In this document: in pieces, positions 24,379 through 31,811 of the stretch | Layout of the letters: the number at the start of each line of letters is the position of its first letter | Numbering within the stretch: the first letter of the stretch is position 1 | NCBI GenBank assembly: GCA_019638395.1 | Contig: JAHBTX010000003.1 | Span: 372,001-436,000, forward strand | DNA: 64,000 nucleotides | Direction: 5' to 3' | From: Cyclobacteriaceae bacterium | GTDB lineage: Bacteria > Bacteroidota > Bacteroidia > Cytophagales > Cyclobacteriaceae | Made by a program: the position numbers and the translations under genes | Notes under the pieces: model-generated | Told to the model about the DNA's origin: nothing | Databases searched by the model: none | What the model saw: the letters and a program-made list of their open reading frames with translations, nothing else

Positions 24379-25740
24379 TTATTTAATTAAGGTTATAACC
24401 TCACCCACACTCAACTTCTGCTGTTCGCCCGTTTTCATATTCTTAAATGCCAACAAACCACTCTTTACTTCTTCCGAGCCAATTACAATTACATGCGGAA
24501 TAAGTTTTTTGTTGGCGTAGTCTAATTGCTTTTGAATCTTAATAGCATCCGGATAAATTTCTGATGCGATGCCGTGTGCACGCAGTTGCTGTAAAACACC
24601 CAATCCATACTTCTTACTTTCGGTATCGAAGTGCGCGATCAATACTTTGCTGCTGATCTGCGCTTCCTGTGGAAATAGTTTCAGCTCTTCCATGGCATCG
24701 TATAAACGATCCACACCAAACGAAAAACCAACGCCTGAAACATTGGGCAATCCAAATCCTCCCGTAAGGTTATCGTAACGCCCACCACCGCTTACACTAC
24801 CAATCGCCACATTATTAATTTTTACCTCGAAGATGCAGCCGGTATAATAACTCAAGCCGCGTGCCAGCGCAATATCGAACTCCACATGATCTTCATTGGC
24901 ATTATAGTCTTTCAACAATTGAAGTACTTGTGTTAAATCGCTGATACCTTTTTTACCGGCTTCACTGGTGGCAAATTTTTGGGTGATGAATTGAATCTTC
25001 TCAGCTGTTGTTCCCTTGAAGTTCAGAATCTCGAATACTTCCGTAAGGTTGTTATCTGCAAAGCCACGGGTACGTAATTCTTCTTTTACTTTTTCTTCAC
25101 CAATTTTATCCAGTTTATCGATGGCTACAAACAAAGAAGTTTCGTTTGCGCCTTTGCAGAGTTCGGCTAAGCCGGAAAGAATAGCGCGGTGATTTATTTT
25201 AATCGTATAATCCTGAATGCCTAATCCTGTAAATACTTCTTTGATCATTAAAATAATTTCCGCTTCGCAGATCAATGAATCCGTACCTACCACATCGGCA
25301 TCGCATTGGTAGAACTCTCGGTAGCGACCCTTCTGTGGACGATCGGCCCGCCATACTGGTTGTATCTGGTAGCGCTTGAATGGAAACGTAATTTCATGGC
25401 GATTCATCACCACGTAGCGTGCGAAGGGAACGGTTAGGTCGTAGCGGAGACCTTTTTCAGAAATGTCACCTGTTACCTGTTTCCAGTTTCCAGTTTCCAG
25501 ATTTGTTTTATCTACATCTTTAAGAAAATCACCTGAGTTAAGAATCTTAAACAATAACTGATCGCCTTCTTCCCCATACTTCCCCGTAAGGGTACTTAAG
25601 TTCTCCATGGCCGGGGTTTCGAGGGGCTGGAAGCCGTATTTTTGAAAAACGGTACGGATGTTATTAAATATAAACTGCCGTTTGGCCATTTGGGCGGGGC
25701 CAAAGTCGCGGGCGCCTTTTGGTAAAGTTGGTTTTTCCAT
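24379..25740 (-). CDS. hisS: Histidyl-tRNA synthetase
   Basis: Class II synthetase charging tRNA-His. The 453-residue protein has motif 1 around PLETPAMENLSTLTGKYGEEGDQLLFK, motif 2 QIQPVWRADRPQKGRYREFYQ, the histidine-binding GLSYYTGCIFEV, motif 3 (GVGFSFGVDRLYDAME) and the C-terminal anticodon-binding domain. Odd feature: residues about 78-90 (NLETGNWKQVTGD), just before the family-typical ISEKGLRYDLTVPFARYV, are encoded by tandem CTGGAAA heptamers and look like repeat-derived sequence. The overall length is normal for Bacteroidota, so the loop may have been replaced rather than enlarged. Confidence 0.96.
   Translation of the reverse strand: MEKPTLPKGARDFGPAQMAKRQFIFNNIRTVFQKYGFQPLETPAMENLSTLTGKYGEEGDQLLFKILNSGDFLKDVDKTNLETGNWKQVTGDISEKGLRYDLTVPFARYVVMNRHEITFPFKRYQIQPVWRADRPQKGRYREFYQCDADVVGTDSLICEAEIILMIKEVFTGLGIQDYTIKINHRAILSGLAELCKGANETSLFVAIDKLDKIGEEKVKEELRTRGFADNNLTEVFEILNFKGTTAEKIQFITQKFATSEAGKKGISDLTQVLQLLKDYNANEDHVEFDIALARGLSYYTGCIFEVKINNVAIGSVSGGGRYDNLTGGFGLPNVSGVGFSFGVDRLYDAMEELKLFPQEAQISSKVLIAHFDTESKKYGLGVLQQLRAHGIASEIYPDAIKIQKQLDYANKKLIPHVIVIGSEEVKSGLLAFKNMKTGEQQKLSVGEVITLIK
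25478..25501. repeat. Tandem CTGGAAA heptamers inside hisS
   Basis: Three tandem copies of TTTCCAG (CTGGAAA on the coding strand) are followed by related CAGGTAACAGGT. They encode LETGNWKQVTG in frame. The same string appears as short repeats in intergenic DNA of other bacteria. Confidence 0.6.
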
Positions 25741-25767
25741 AATAAAAACGCGGCAATTTAAGCATCC

Positions 25768-25875
25768 GCCACAGATTCACAGATTGGGTGTGAGACTAAT
25801 ACCCCATAAACTGGTTATTAATCTTGATTTATTGGATTTTTTGGCTTAATTCGAAATAATCTGTGAATCTGTGGC
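25768..25875. repeat. 108-base element with perfect 18-base terminal inverted repeats
   Basis: GCCACAGATTCACAGATT (25768-25785) is exactly complementary to AATCTGTGAATCTGTGGC (25858-25875). Each arm itself holds a tandem CACAGATT. The 72-base centre codes for nothing recognisable. It lies in the divergent spacer between hisS and the small basic protein gene. The form suggests a MITE- or REP-like non-autonomous element; no transposase is present. Confidence 0.7.
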
Positions 25876-25895
25876 AATAAATTACAAAACCTGTT

Positions 25896-25903
25896 TATTT
25901 TTG
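25896..25903 (+). promoter_or_regulatory. -7 box of the small basic protein gene
   Basis: TATTTTTG matches TAnnTTTG, 33 bases before the ATG at 25929 and just outside the 108-base inverted-repeat element. Confidence 0.45.
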
Positions 25904-25928
25904 CGCCCTATTTAAAATCAAAGCAGTC

Positions 25929-26084
25929 ATGTCAGTTACCCGTTTAAAGAGAAAAAACCGTAAGGATAAGGCTAAAGCAGCCCGCAGAAGAACCGATTTG
26001 AAGAACCAAAACTTCAAGCCCGTAGCGAAAGCGGTTGATGTTGAAAAAATCAAAGAAGAATTTAAGGCTAAGAAAGCCAAATAA
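25929..26084 (+). CDS. Small very basic protein (51 residues)
   Basis: The reading frame of 51 codons encodes a protein in which about 40 percent of residues are Lys or Arg (starts MSVTRLKRKNRKDKAKAARR, ends KIKEEFKAKKAK). No hydrophobic segment is present. The composition suggests binding to nucleic acid or the ribosome, as seen for small conserved basic proteins of Bacteroidota; this is inference. Support for being a real gene comes from a -7 promoter box 33 bases upstream and a strong terminator 24 bases after the stop, making a compact monocistronic unit. Confidence 0.75.
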   Translation: MSVTRLKRKNRKDKAKAARRRTDLKNQNFKPVAKAVDVEKIKEEFKAKKAK

Positions 26085-26107
26085 GTTTAATTCCCTTTTG
26101 GGGAGTG

Positions 26108-26139
26108 AAGAGCCAATGGAGTAATCCGTTGGCTCTTTT
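26108..26139 (+). terminator. Rho-independent terminator
   Basis: AAGAGCCAATGGA pairs with TCCGTTGGCTCTT (one T-G wobble) around a GTAA loop and is followed by TTT. It lies 24 bases after the stop of the small basic protein gene. Confidence 0.8.
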
Positions 26140-26176
26140 AGTTTAGTAGTGATTTGCCTATTTTTAATATTAAATT

Positions 26177-26404
26177 ATGAAGGCACACTCGATTATTACA
26201 TTGGAACCGGGCAAGCGTGGTGGAAAACCTTGCATCCGTGGCATGCGGATTACCGTTTATGATGTGTTGAGCTACCTTGCTTCAGGAATGTCGGTTAACC
26301 AAATTATAGCTGAATTTCCAGAGTTAACAGCGGATGATATAAAAGCATGTTTGAGTTATGCGGCTGATTCTGAAAAGCATACACGATTGCTGCAATCGGC
26401 TTGA
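26177..26404 (+). CDS. DUF433 protein, antitoxin-like
   Basis: A 75-residue protein matching the DUF433 (VapB-like antitoxin) family: PGKRGGKPCIRGMRITVYDVLSYLASGMS, then a predicted helix-turn-helix FPELTADDIKACLSYAAD. Such proteins are usually encoded directly upstream of a PIN-like DUF5615 protein and are thought to neutralise it and bind their own promoter. Here the stop codon overlaps the start of such a gene. No clear TAnnTTTG box is seen upstream. Confidence 0.85.
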   Translation: MKAHSIITLEPGKRGGKPCIRGMRITVYDVLSYLASGMSVNQIIAEFPELTADDIKACLSYAADSEKHTRLLQSA

Positions 26405-26736
26405 AACTTCTAATAGATAATAACCTTTCCTATAAACTCGTATCAGGGTTGGAACTGTATTTTCCCGAATCTGATCATGTGCGAAGTACAGTAGGCATAT
26501 TGGCCGATGACCTTGCGGTTTGGGAATATGCGCTTAAAAATTTCTTTGTAATTCTTACAAAGGATAATGATTTTGATGAACGCAGTCTGGTGAACGGCTG
26601 TCCTCCCAAGGTTATTCATCTACTCTGCGGAAACAGATCTACTGATTACATTTTGGATTTAATCTTAAAAAACCAAAATGAATTGATAGCGTTTGGTGAG
26701 AACGACAAAGAGAATTGTATCCTGAAAGTAACGTAA
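26401..26736 (+). CDS. DUF5615 PIN-like protein, toxin-like
   Basis: A 111-residue PIN-like protein: N-terminal KLLIDNNLSYKL (acidic Asp6), then ADDLAVWEYA and ILTKDNDFDE, which hold the acidic residues typical of the PIN nuclease-like fold. Members of this family pair with DUF433 and are presumed RNases. The start is TTG at 26401, embedded in the stop of the DUF433 gene, so translation is probably coupled and kept low relative to the antitoxin. Activity is inferred from family membership only. Confidence 0.82.
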   Translation: MKLLIDNNLSYKLVSGLELYFPESDHVRSTVGILADDLAVWEYALKNFFVILTKDNDFDERSLVNGCPPKVIHLLCGNRSTDYILDLILKNQNELIAFGENDKENCILKVT

Positions 26737-26742
26737 GAAATT

Positions 26743-27246
26743 TTACTTTATCATTCCCCTCTTTCCCAGCTCAATCACCTCCAGTTTACTGATTATCTTA
26801 TTGTTGATCTCGAATCGAACAATAGTTTTCATGGAATGAAATCCATGATTGCCAGCCGCACCAGGATTAATGTAAAGCATGTTATAGGCCGGATCTTTGA
26901 TTACCCGTAAGATGTGCGAGTGGCCGCAGATAAACACATCGGGCGTTTTTTCTTTCAACAGTTTTTTAATACGTGGGTTGTAATTGGGTGGCGCTCCGCC
27001 AATGTGCGTCATCCAGATGGTTAGTCCTTCGCAGGTAAACCAGAGGTCTTCCGGAAAGCGGGCTTGCATTGCTTTGTCATCAATGTTGCCAAACACTGCG
27101 CGCAGTGGCTTGAATTTTTCTAACTCGTTTATTATAGCCGAATCGCCAATATCGCCTGCGTGCCAAATCTCATCGCAATCTTTGAAGTAAGAAAATACTT
27201 TCGTGTCGAGGTGACTGTGGGTATCGCTGATAAGGCCAATTTTCAT
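26743..27246 (-). CDS. Metallophosphoesterase, YfcE/MJ0936-like
   Basis: A 167-residue calcineurin-like phosphodiesterase. The metal-binding blocks are in order: SDTHSH (7-12), HAGDIGD, GNIDD, and CGHSHILR with NPGAAG after it. Small members of this family hydrolyse phosphodiester bonds of artificial substrates, and the natural substrate is unknown. It lies 110 bases downstream of the helicase gene on the same strand, separated by a strong hairpin, so it is probably expressed separately. No convincing promoter was found. Confidence 0.9.
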   Translation of the reverse strand: MKIGLISDTHSHLDTKVFSYFKDCDEIWHAGDIGDSAIINELEKFKPLRAVFGNIDDKAMQARFPEDLWFTCEGLTIWMTHIGGAPPNYNPRIKKLLKEKTPDVFICGHSHILRVIKDPAYNMLYINPGAAGNHGFHSMKTIVRFEINNKIISKLEVIELGKRGMIK

Positions 27247-27301
27247 TACCGAAAATTAGTTAAAGGTGCGGATCAAACCTTTCAGGTACTTTTAATTATA
27301 G

Positions 27302-27352
27302 AAAACCTTCCAGGTCTTTTTAAAAACCCAATTAAAAGACCTGGAAGGTTTT
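27302..27352. repeat. Perfect 19-base inverted repeat; probable terminator of the helicase gene
   Basis: AAAACCTTCCAGGTCTTTT (27302-27320) and AAAAGACCTGGAAGGTTTT (27334-27352) pair perfectly across a 13-base loop. The hairpin begins 4 bases after the helicase stop codon and is followed by T-rich sequence on the minus strand. An imperfect third copy of the arm (AAACCTTTCAGGTACTTTTAA) lies at 27275-27295, so it is also a repeat element. Confidence 0.75.
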
Positions 27353-27356
27353 AGAG

Positions 27357-28691
27357 TTAATAATTCTTTTCGCCAGGCATGTTTAACCAATCGCGGCTGG
27401 GCTTTCGCGAAGTATTACCGGAGTTGGATTTTTTTGGAGCCGTATTGGAGGTTTGCTTGCGTTTAAAATCTCTACGCGGTTGCTGTTGCTTTTGCTGTGG
27501 TTGTTGAAAGGGCTTGTTGGAAGGTGCAGGCTTGTTAGGTGCAACCACATTACTTCCATTCATGGGGAACGGATTATCGGTAGCAACCGGAATCGATTTT
27601 CCGATCAACTTCTGAATGTCTTTCAGGTATGCTTTCTCTTCAGCATCGCAAAACGAAATGGAACTACCGCTGGCACCGGCACGACCCGTGCGACCAATGC
27701 GGTGAACATAGGTTTCAGGAATATTCGGTAATTCAAAATTGATTACGTGCGAGAGTTCATCAATATCAATACCACGGGCAGCAATATCGGTGGCAACCAA
27801 TACGCGCGTTTTCTGTTCTTTGAAATTGCTGAGTGCGCGTTGCCGTGCATTTTGCGATTTGTTACCGTGAATAGCTTCAGCCATTACACCAGCTCTATTC
27901 AAATCTTTGGCTACGCGGTCGGCTCCATGTTTAGTACGTGTAAAAACAAGAGCCGTATTGATGTTTTCTGTTTTTAATAAATGCAACAACAGGTGGCGTT
28001 TGTTTCCCTTGTCCACAAAATAAACTTCCTGTTTTACGGTGTTTGCTGTAGATGAAACGGGCGTTACTTCTACACGTACCGGGTTAGTTAAAATAGTATT
28101 GGCTAATGCCGAAATTTCGGGCGGCATAGTGGCCGAAAAGAAAATGGTTTGTCTTTTAGCGGGAATGCGGGCAATAATTTTTTTCACATCGTGAATAAAG
28201 CCCATGTCCAGCATGCGGTCGGCTTCATCCAGTACAAACATTTTTATGCGATCCAGTTTCACGTAGCGCTGATCCATCAGGTCTAGTAAACGGCCGGGCG
28301 TTGCTACCAAAATATCAACACCGGCACGCAGTGCATCGGTTTGTGATTTTTGCGAAACACCACCAAAAATTACGGTGTGTTTAATGCGCAATAATTTTCC
28401 GTAGGCCTGAATGCTTTCACCAATTTGAATGGCGAGTTCGCGTGTGGGTGTAAGTACCAATGCTTTTATACCTGTAGGTTCTTTTTTATAAAGTTCATCC
28501 TGGTGCAGCAGTTGTAGTATGGGTATAGAGAAGGCAGCGGTTTTTCCGGTGCCGGTTTGAGCACATCCTAATAGATCTTTACGTTGTAACAAAACCGGTA
28601 TGGCTTGCTCTTGTATGGGTGTTGGGGTTGCATACCCTTCGGCTTTTAATGCTTTCAGAATAGGATCAATGAGATTTAATTTTTCGAACAT
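27357..28691 (-). CDS. DEAD-box RNA helicase, RhlE-like
   Basis: ATP-dependent RNA helicase of 444 residues. Motifs in order: Q motif TPTPIQEQ (22-29), Walker A AQTGTGKT (44-51), PTRELA (82-87), DEAD (155-158), SAT (186-188), ARGIDI (305-310) and HRIGRTGR (330-337). After about residue 380 comes a Gln/Pro/Asn- and Lys/Arg-rich tail, the type of extension that helps RhlE-group proteins hold RNA and form condensates. It has a leader of about 130 bases with a hairpin near the start codon, suggesting regulation at the RNA level. RhlE-like is preferred over CsdA or DbpA because no matching C-terminal domain is seen. Confidence 0.94.
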   Translation of the reverse strand: MFEKLNLIDPILKALKAEGYATPTPIQEQAIPVLLQRKDLLGCAQTGTGKTAAFSIPILQLLHQDELYKKEPTGIKALVLTPTRELAIQIGESIQAYGKLLRIKHTVIFGGVSQKSQTDALRAGVDILVATPGRLLDLMDQRYVKLDRIKMFVLDEADRMLDMGFIHDVKKIIARIPAKRQTIFFSATMPPEISALANTILTNPVRVEVTPVSSTANTVKQEVYFVDKGNKRHLLLHLLKTENINTALVFTRTKHGADRVAKDLNRAGVMAEAIHGNKSQNARQRALSNFKEQKTRVLVATDIAARGIDIDELSHVINFELPNIPETYVHRIGRTGRAGASGSSISFCDAEEKAYLKDIQKLIGKSIPVATDNPFPMNGSNVVAPNKPAPSNKPFQQPQQKQQQPRRDFKRKQTSNTAPKKSNSGNTSRKPSRDWLNMPGEKNY

Positions 28692-28705
28692 AGTTTGTGA
28701 TTGAA

Positions 28706-28722
28706 GTGCAGCAAAACTGCAC
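28706..28722 (-). promoter_or_regulatory. Leader hairpin of the helicase gene
   Basis: GTGCAG and CTGCAC form a perfect 6-base stem with a five-base loop, ending 15 bases before the helicase ATG, where it could cover the ribosome landing area. It sits in a leader of about 130 bases. Confidence 0.45.
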
Positions 28723-28829
28723 GGTAAATAAAAAAATGATTTCTAAATTTTTAGACGCCTCTTGGCTCATTTCCGACTTTGCGGCTACGCAGAAATGGCT
28801 TTTCTACGTGAATTTGGAGGAGTGATGCG

Positions 28830-28837
28830 CAAAGGTA
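28830..28837 (-). promoter_or_regulatory. -7 box of the helicase gene
   Basis: TACCTTTG on the minus strand matches TAnnTTTG. It lies 139 bases upstream of the helicase ATG and just beyond the stop of the patatin gene, so the helicase would have its own promoter and a long leader. Confidence 0.4.
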
Positions 28838-28846
28838 GTGAAATAA

Positions 28847-29722
28847 TTACGGCTTTTGTTTACAAGCATCGTGAAATGCCTTACGACCTGCTTCTATGAT
28901 TTCGTTAGCTCTGTAGAATTCAAAAACACCACACGCATTGCGCGAGATATTAACCACCAGATCGGGCTTGTGCATGGTAATCATTAACTCGGTAAGCCTG
29001 TCCTGTGTCATGTCGTACGACTTGTTAAGTAAATCAAATAGGCCCAGCTTGTCGGCCGCATCGGTGTTCGTTTCAAACTTTGGAAGTGAGGCCCTAATAG
29101 AATCGATCATTCTTAAGTAGGCAGTTCGTTCTTTGTTTTCAATTTCAGACTCTACGATCTGCGTAAGTGTTGGCGGAATGTTGGCATTCAGGTTAACCGC
29201 TACTACCGTATCGCCCGATTGCCTGGTTATCAGGTTTACCGGTAGCGGGTTTAGAACTCCACCATCTACCAATTTTAGCTTCCCATCGCGTACGGGCGTA
29301 AAAACGGTGGGTATAGCAATGGAGGCACGGAGTGCTCTGAATAAACTACCAGCTTTGTAAAGCACCTCCTTTTGTTCAATAAGGTCGGCAGCAACGGCAG
29401 TAAATGGTGTTTTGAAACTTTCAATCTGATGATCGCCAATAAATTCTTCAATAGCTTTAAATACCCGTTCGCCTTTTACAAAACCTTGAGCGGATATGGT
29501 GAAATCCAGCAACCGGAATACATCCATGCGGCTGAGTTTGATAAGCCAGTGCTTGTATTCGGCCAGGTACCCGGCACAATAAATGCCACCCACTACTGCA
29601 CCCATGGAGCAGCCAACTATTTCTTTTATTGTAAACCCCGCTTTCTCTAACTCTTCAATAACACCAATGTGGGCCATACCTCTGGCTCCACCACTTCCTA
29701 AAACCAATCGAACGTTTTTCAT
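28847..29722 (-). CDS. Patatin-like phospholipase
   Basis: A 291-residue lipid acyl hydrolase of the patatin family, RssA/YchK-like. The oxyanion motif GSGGARGMAHIG (9-20), the nucleophile elbow GCSMG (Ser39) and the catalytic Asp in VDGGVLNPLP (near 170) form the Ser-Asp dyad. No signal peptide is present, so it is cytoplasmic or inner-membrane associated. The natural lipid is unknown. A -7 box is found 16 bases upstream of the ATG. Confidence 0.9.
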   Translation of the reverse strand: MKNVRLVLGSGGARGMAHIGVIEELEKAGFTIKEIVGCSMGAVVGGIYCAGYLAEYKHWLIKLSRMDVFRLLDFTISAQGFVKGERVFKAIEEFIGDHQIESFKTPFTAVAADLIEQKEVLYKAGSLFRALRASIAIPTVFTPVRDGKLKLVDGGVLNPLPVNLITRQSGDTVVAVNLNANIPPTLTQIVESEIENKERTAYLRMIDSIRASLPKFETNTDAADKLGLFDLLNKSYDMTQDRLTELMITMHKPDLVVNISRNACGVFEFYRANEIIEAGRKAFHDACKQKP

Positions 29723-29738
29723 TTTATCTGCCAGTCAT

Positions 29739-29746
29739 CAAATATA
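29739..29746 (-). promoter_or_regulatory. -7 box of the patatin gene
   Basis: TATATTTG on the minus strand matches TAnnTTTG, 17 bases before the ATG at 29722, within the 60-base divergent spacer. Confidence 0.4.
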
Positions 29747-29782
29747 ATTCCACTCCCTTCAAAAAGGAATTATTTTGCGCGA

Positions 29783-30691
29783 ATGGAAGTGAACAAGTTT
29801 GATTTTTTGGGTCAGATATCTGCTGATAAACTAATGCCGGAGTTGGAGCGTGCTTCCACACGCTTTCATGTAACAGTTGCCTGGGTAGCGATTATTCTTG
29901 ATCCGGTGTTTGCGCTTACCGACTATTTTAATATTCCAGGTGATTGGAAAACGCTGTTGGTTATGCGCCTGGTTGTATCGGCTATTACATTAACAACGCT
30001 ACTCACCCGAAAAAGATTTAAGACGCCTTCGTTTGTGGTAGCATTGGTTCCGTTCTTTTTGATCTCGATTCAAAACGCGTATGTGTATGCTGTAATTGAT
30101 TCAGAAAATTTGCTTGGGCAAAACCTGAATTACATGGCGTTGCTGATTGGCGCGGCTATGTTTGTTTTATGGCGTTGGTATTACTCTGTTTTTATGATTG
30201 GCGTTTCCGCTCTGGCTACCGGTTTTTTTCTATCGCAAAATGCGCTGGTAACTCCTGATTACTTTTTTATTCACGGTGGTTTGTTATTAATGGCAGTAGG
30301 CATATTTATGGTTGTACTAATCAACACCCGTTATCGGTTGGTGGTACGCGAAATCAGGGCCCGCCTTGCATTGCGTATCAGCAACGAAGCTATTCGCATG
30401 CAGGCCGATCAGATAAAAGAGATTAATGAAAACCTGGAGCAATTGGTACACAAACGCACCATCGAATTGGAAAACAAAAACAAAGCCCTGGAAGAAGCCG
30501 CATTTATCAATGCACATAAATTGCGTGCGCCTGTAGCCAGTATTTTAGGGTTGGTGAACCTGATAAGAACAACCGACTCGGCTAACGATTTAAAACAGAT
30601 GAGCGTTTTACTGCAAGATTCTACCGAAAAGCTGGATGCAGTTGTTTCAGAAATTACCCGTACTATTGAAGGATCGGCAAAAGGTGATTAG
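29783..30691 (+). CDS. Membrane protein with histidine-kinase dimerisation domain but no ATPase domain
   Basis: A 302-residue protein. Residues about 28-185 hold five to six membrane segments. A coiled coil follows (about 195-240, KEINENLEQLVHKRTIELENKNK). Next comes a HisKA-type segment with the candidate phospho-acceptor His245 in INAHKLRAPVASILGLV. The protein ends about 55 residues later, with none of the N, G1, F or G2 boxes of the HATPase domain. The following 132 bases do not continue it in any frame. It may be a phosphotransfer or decoy partner of another kinase, or a decayed kinase. Many Cytophagales kinases share this membrane sensor plus AHxxRxP layout, but with the ATPase half. 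Confidence 0.75.
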   Translation: MEVNKFDFLGQISADKLMPELERASTRFHVTVAWVAIILDPVFALTDYFNIPGDWKTLLVMRLVVSAITLTTLLTRKRFKTPSFVVALVPFFLISIQNAYVYAVIDSENLLGQNLNYMALLIGAAMFVLWRWYYSVFMIGVSALATGFFLSQNALVTPDYFFIHGGLLLMAVGIFMVVLINTRYRLVVREIRARLALRISNEAIRMQADQIKEINENLEQLVHKRTIELENKNKALEEAAFINAHKLRAPVASILGLVNLIRTTDSANDLKQMSVLLQDSTEKLDAVVSEITRTIEGSAKGD

Positions 30692-30823
30692 AAATTAACC
30701 GACATAAACTTCCAACCTACCGTGTTTGAGGTGTGTCTTACCAGCTAAAGATTATCCCCGTTTTCGCGGTAGTAATTTTTTTTATTCTTTTGTCGGATTA
30801 AAATAATTTTAAAAAGATAAATT

Positions 30824-31735
30824 ATGCGTGGAGTTTTGAGTTTGACGGGTTTGGTAGTTGTGGTTTCCGTTATTTTCACATCGTGTTTGAATAACGATGC
30901 TGGGGTGAATGAGTTTGAGGAACAATTGCGAAAAGATACTACTGCCATAGGCATTCATATCAGAACCAATGGTATTCAGGCACTGAAAGATATAACCGGG
31001 GTATATTTTGATATTACACAACAGGGAACAGGCTTTCCACCAAAAGCTACCAGTCAAGTGCGTTTTGGTTACAAAGTTTCGGTATTAGGAAGTACCAATG
31101 TGGTAGATGAAAGTACCGAAACACTACAGAGTATGCAGGAATTGGTGCCGGGGGTTCAGGTTGGGTTATCGTTACTTACCCCCGGAAGCAAAGCCATATT
31201 TTATATTCCATCTGGCTACGCATACGGTGGTGCCAGTCTGCCAGGCATACCTTCCAACTCAAACCTAAAATTTGAGGTGGAGTTGAAAAGTGTAACCAAA
31301 ACAACAGCCGAAGCTTCTCAATTAGGTGCCGATACCGTTTCCTTAGATCAACACCTGACAACCAATGCAATTGAAAACGTGGTGAAAGATCCCAGCGGGT
31401 TACGGTATGTGATAACTCAGGCAGGTAGTGGCCCCAATGCCACCCTGTATAATAAAGTAAAACTCAATTATACAGGTAAGGTACTTGCCACTGGCACTAC
31501 CTTCTTTACCGGAAGCAATGCCCCATCGCTTACATTTGATAGCCGTGTAATAAACTACATCTATGCATTTCAGGCCGGTCTAACCAAAATGAATGCCGGT
31601 ACCAAGGCCACCTTGTATGTGCCTTCTGTTTTAGGTTTTGGTAATCAATCCGTAACGGGAGCAGGCGGAGTTAACATTCCGGCCAACTCTAATTTATTAT
31701 ACGAAATAGAGTTGGTTGAGATTGTTAAACCGTGA
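30824..31735 (+). CDS. FKBP-type peptidyl-prolyl isomerase lipoprotein, two domains
   Basis: A 303-residue lipoprotein: signal peptide with lipobox near IFTSC (Cys23), then two FKBP domains, about 62-160 (VRFGYKVSV, PGSKAIFYIPSGYAYGG) and 185-303 (VKLNYTGKVLATGTTFFTG, GTKATLYVPSVLGFGNQ, IPANSNLLYEIELVEI). It probably assists folding of exported proteins in the periplasm or at the outer membrane. The second domain keeps the family pattern better than the first. The spacer upstream is 132 bases and has no exact promoter match. Confidence 0.9.
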   Translation: MRGVLSLTGLVVVVSVIFTSCLNNDAGVNEFEEQLRKDTTAIGIHIRTNGIQALKDITGVYFDITQQGTGFPPKATSQVRFGYKVSVLGSTNVVDESTETLQSMQELVPGVQVGLSLLTPGSKAIFYIPSGYAYGGASLPGIPSNSNLKFEVELKSVTKTTAEASQLGADTVSLDQHLTTNAIENVVKDPSGLRYVITQAGSGPNATLYNKVKLNYTGKVLATGTTFFTGSNAPSLTFDSRVINYIYAFQAGLTKMNAGTKATLYVPSVLGFGNQSVTGAGGVNIPANSNLLYEIELVEIVKP

Positions 31736-31786
31736 TTATTCAAAATGAGATTTTAGTGGATCATCTCGCCCGATGTAAAAATTTGC

Positions 31787-31811
31787 AAGGCCGTACAGAT
31801 AGTGCGGCTTT
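31787..31811. terminator. Bidirectional terminator between FKBP and glycosyltransferase genes
   Basis: AAGGCCGTAC pairs fully (two G-T wobbles) with GTGCGGCTTT across a five-base loop, followed by a T-rich stretch. It lies between two convergent genes and touches the glycosyltransferase stop codon. Confidence 0.6.

Noticed and set aside
30692-30823. Remnant of an ATPase domain after the kinase-like gene
   Set aside because: No N, G1, F or G2 box is found in any frame of the spacer.
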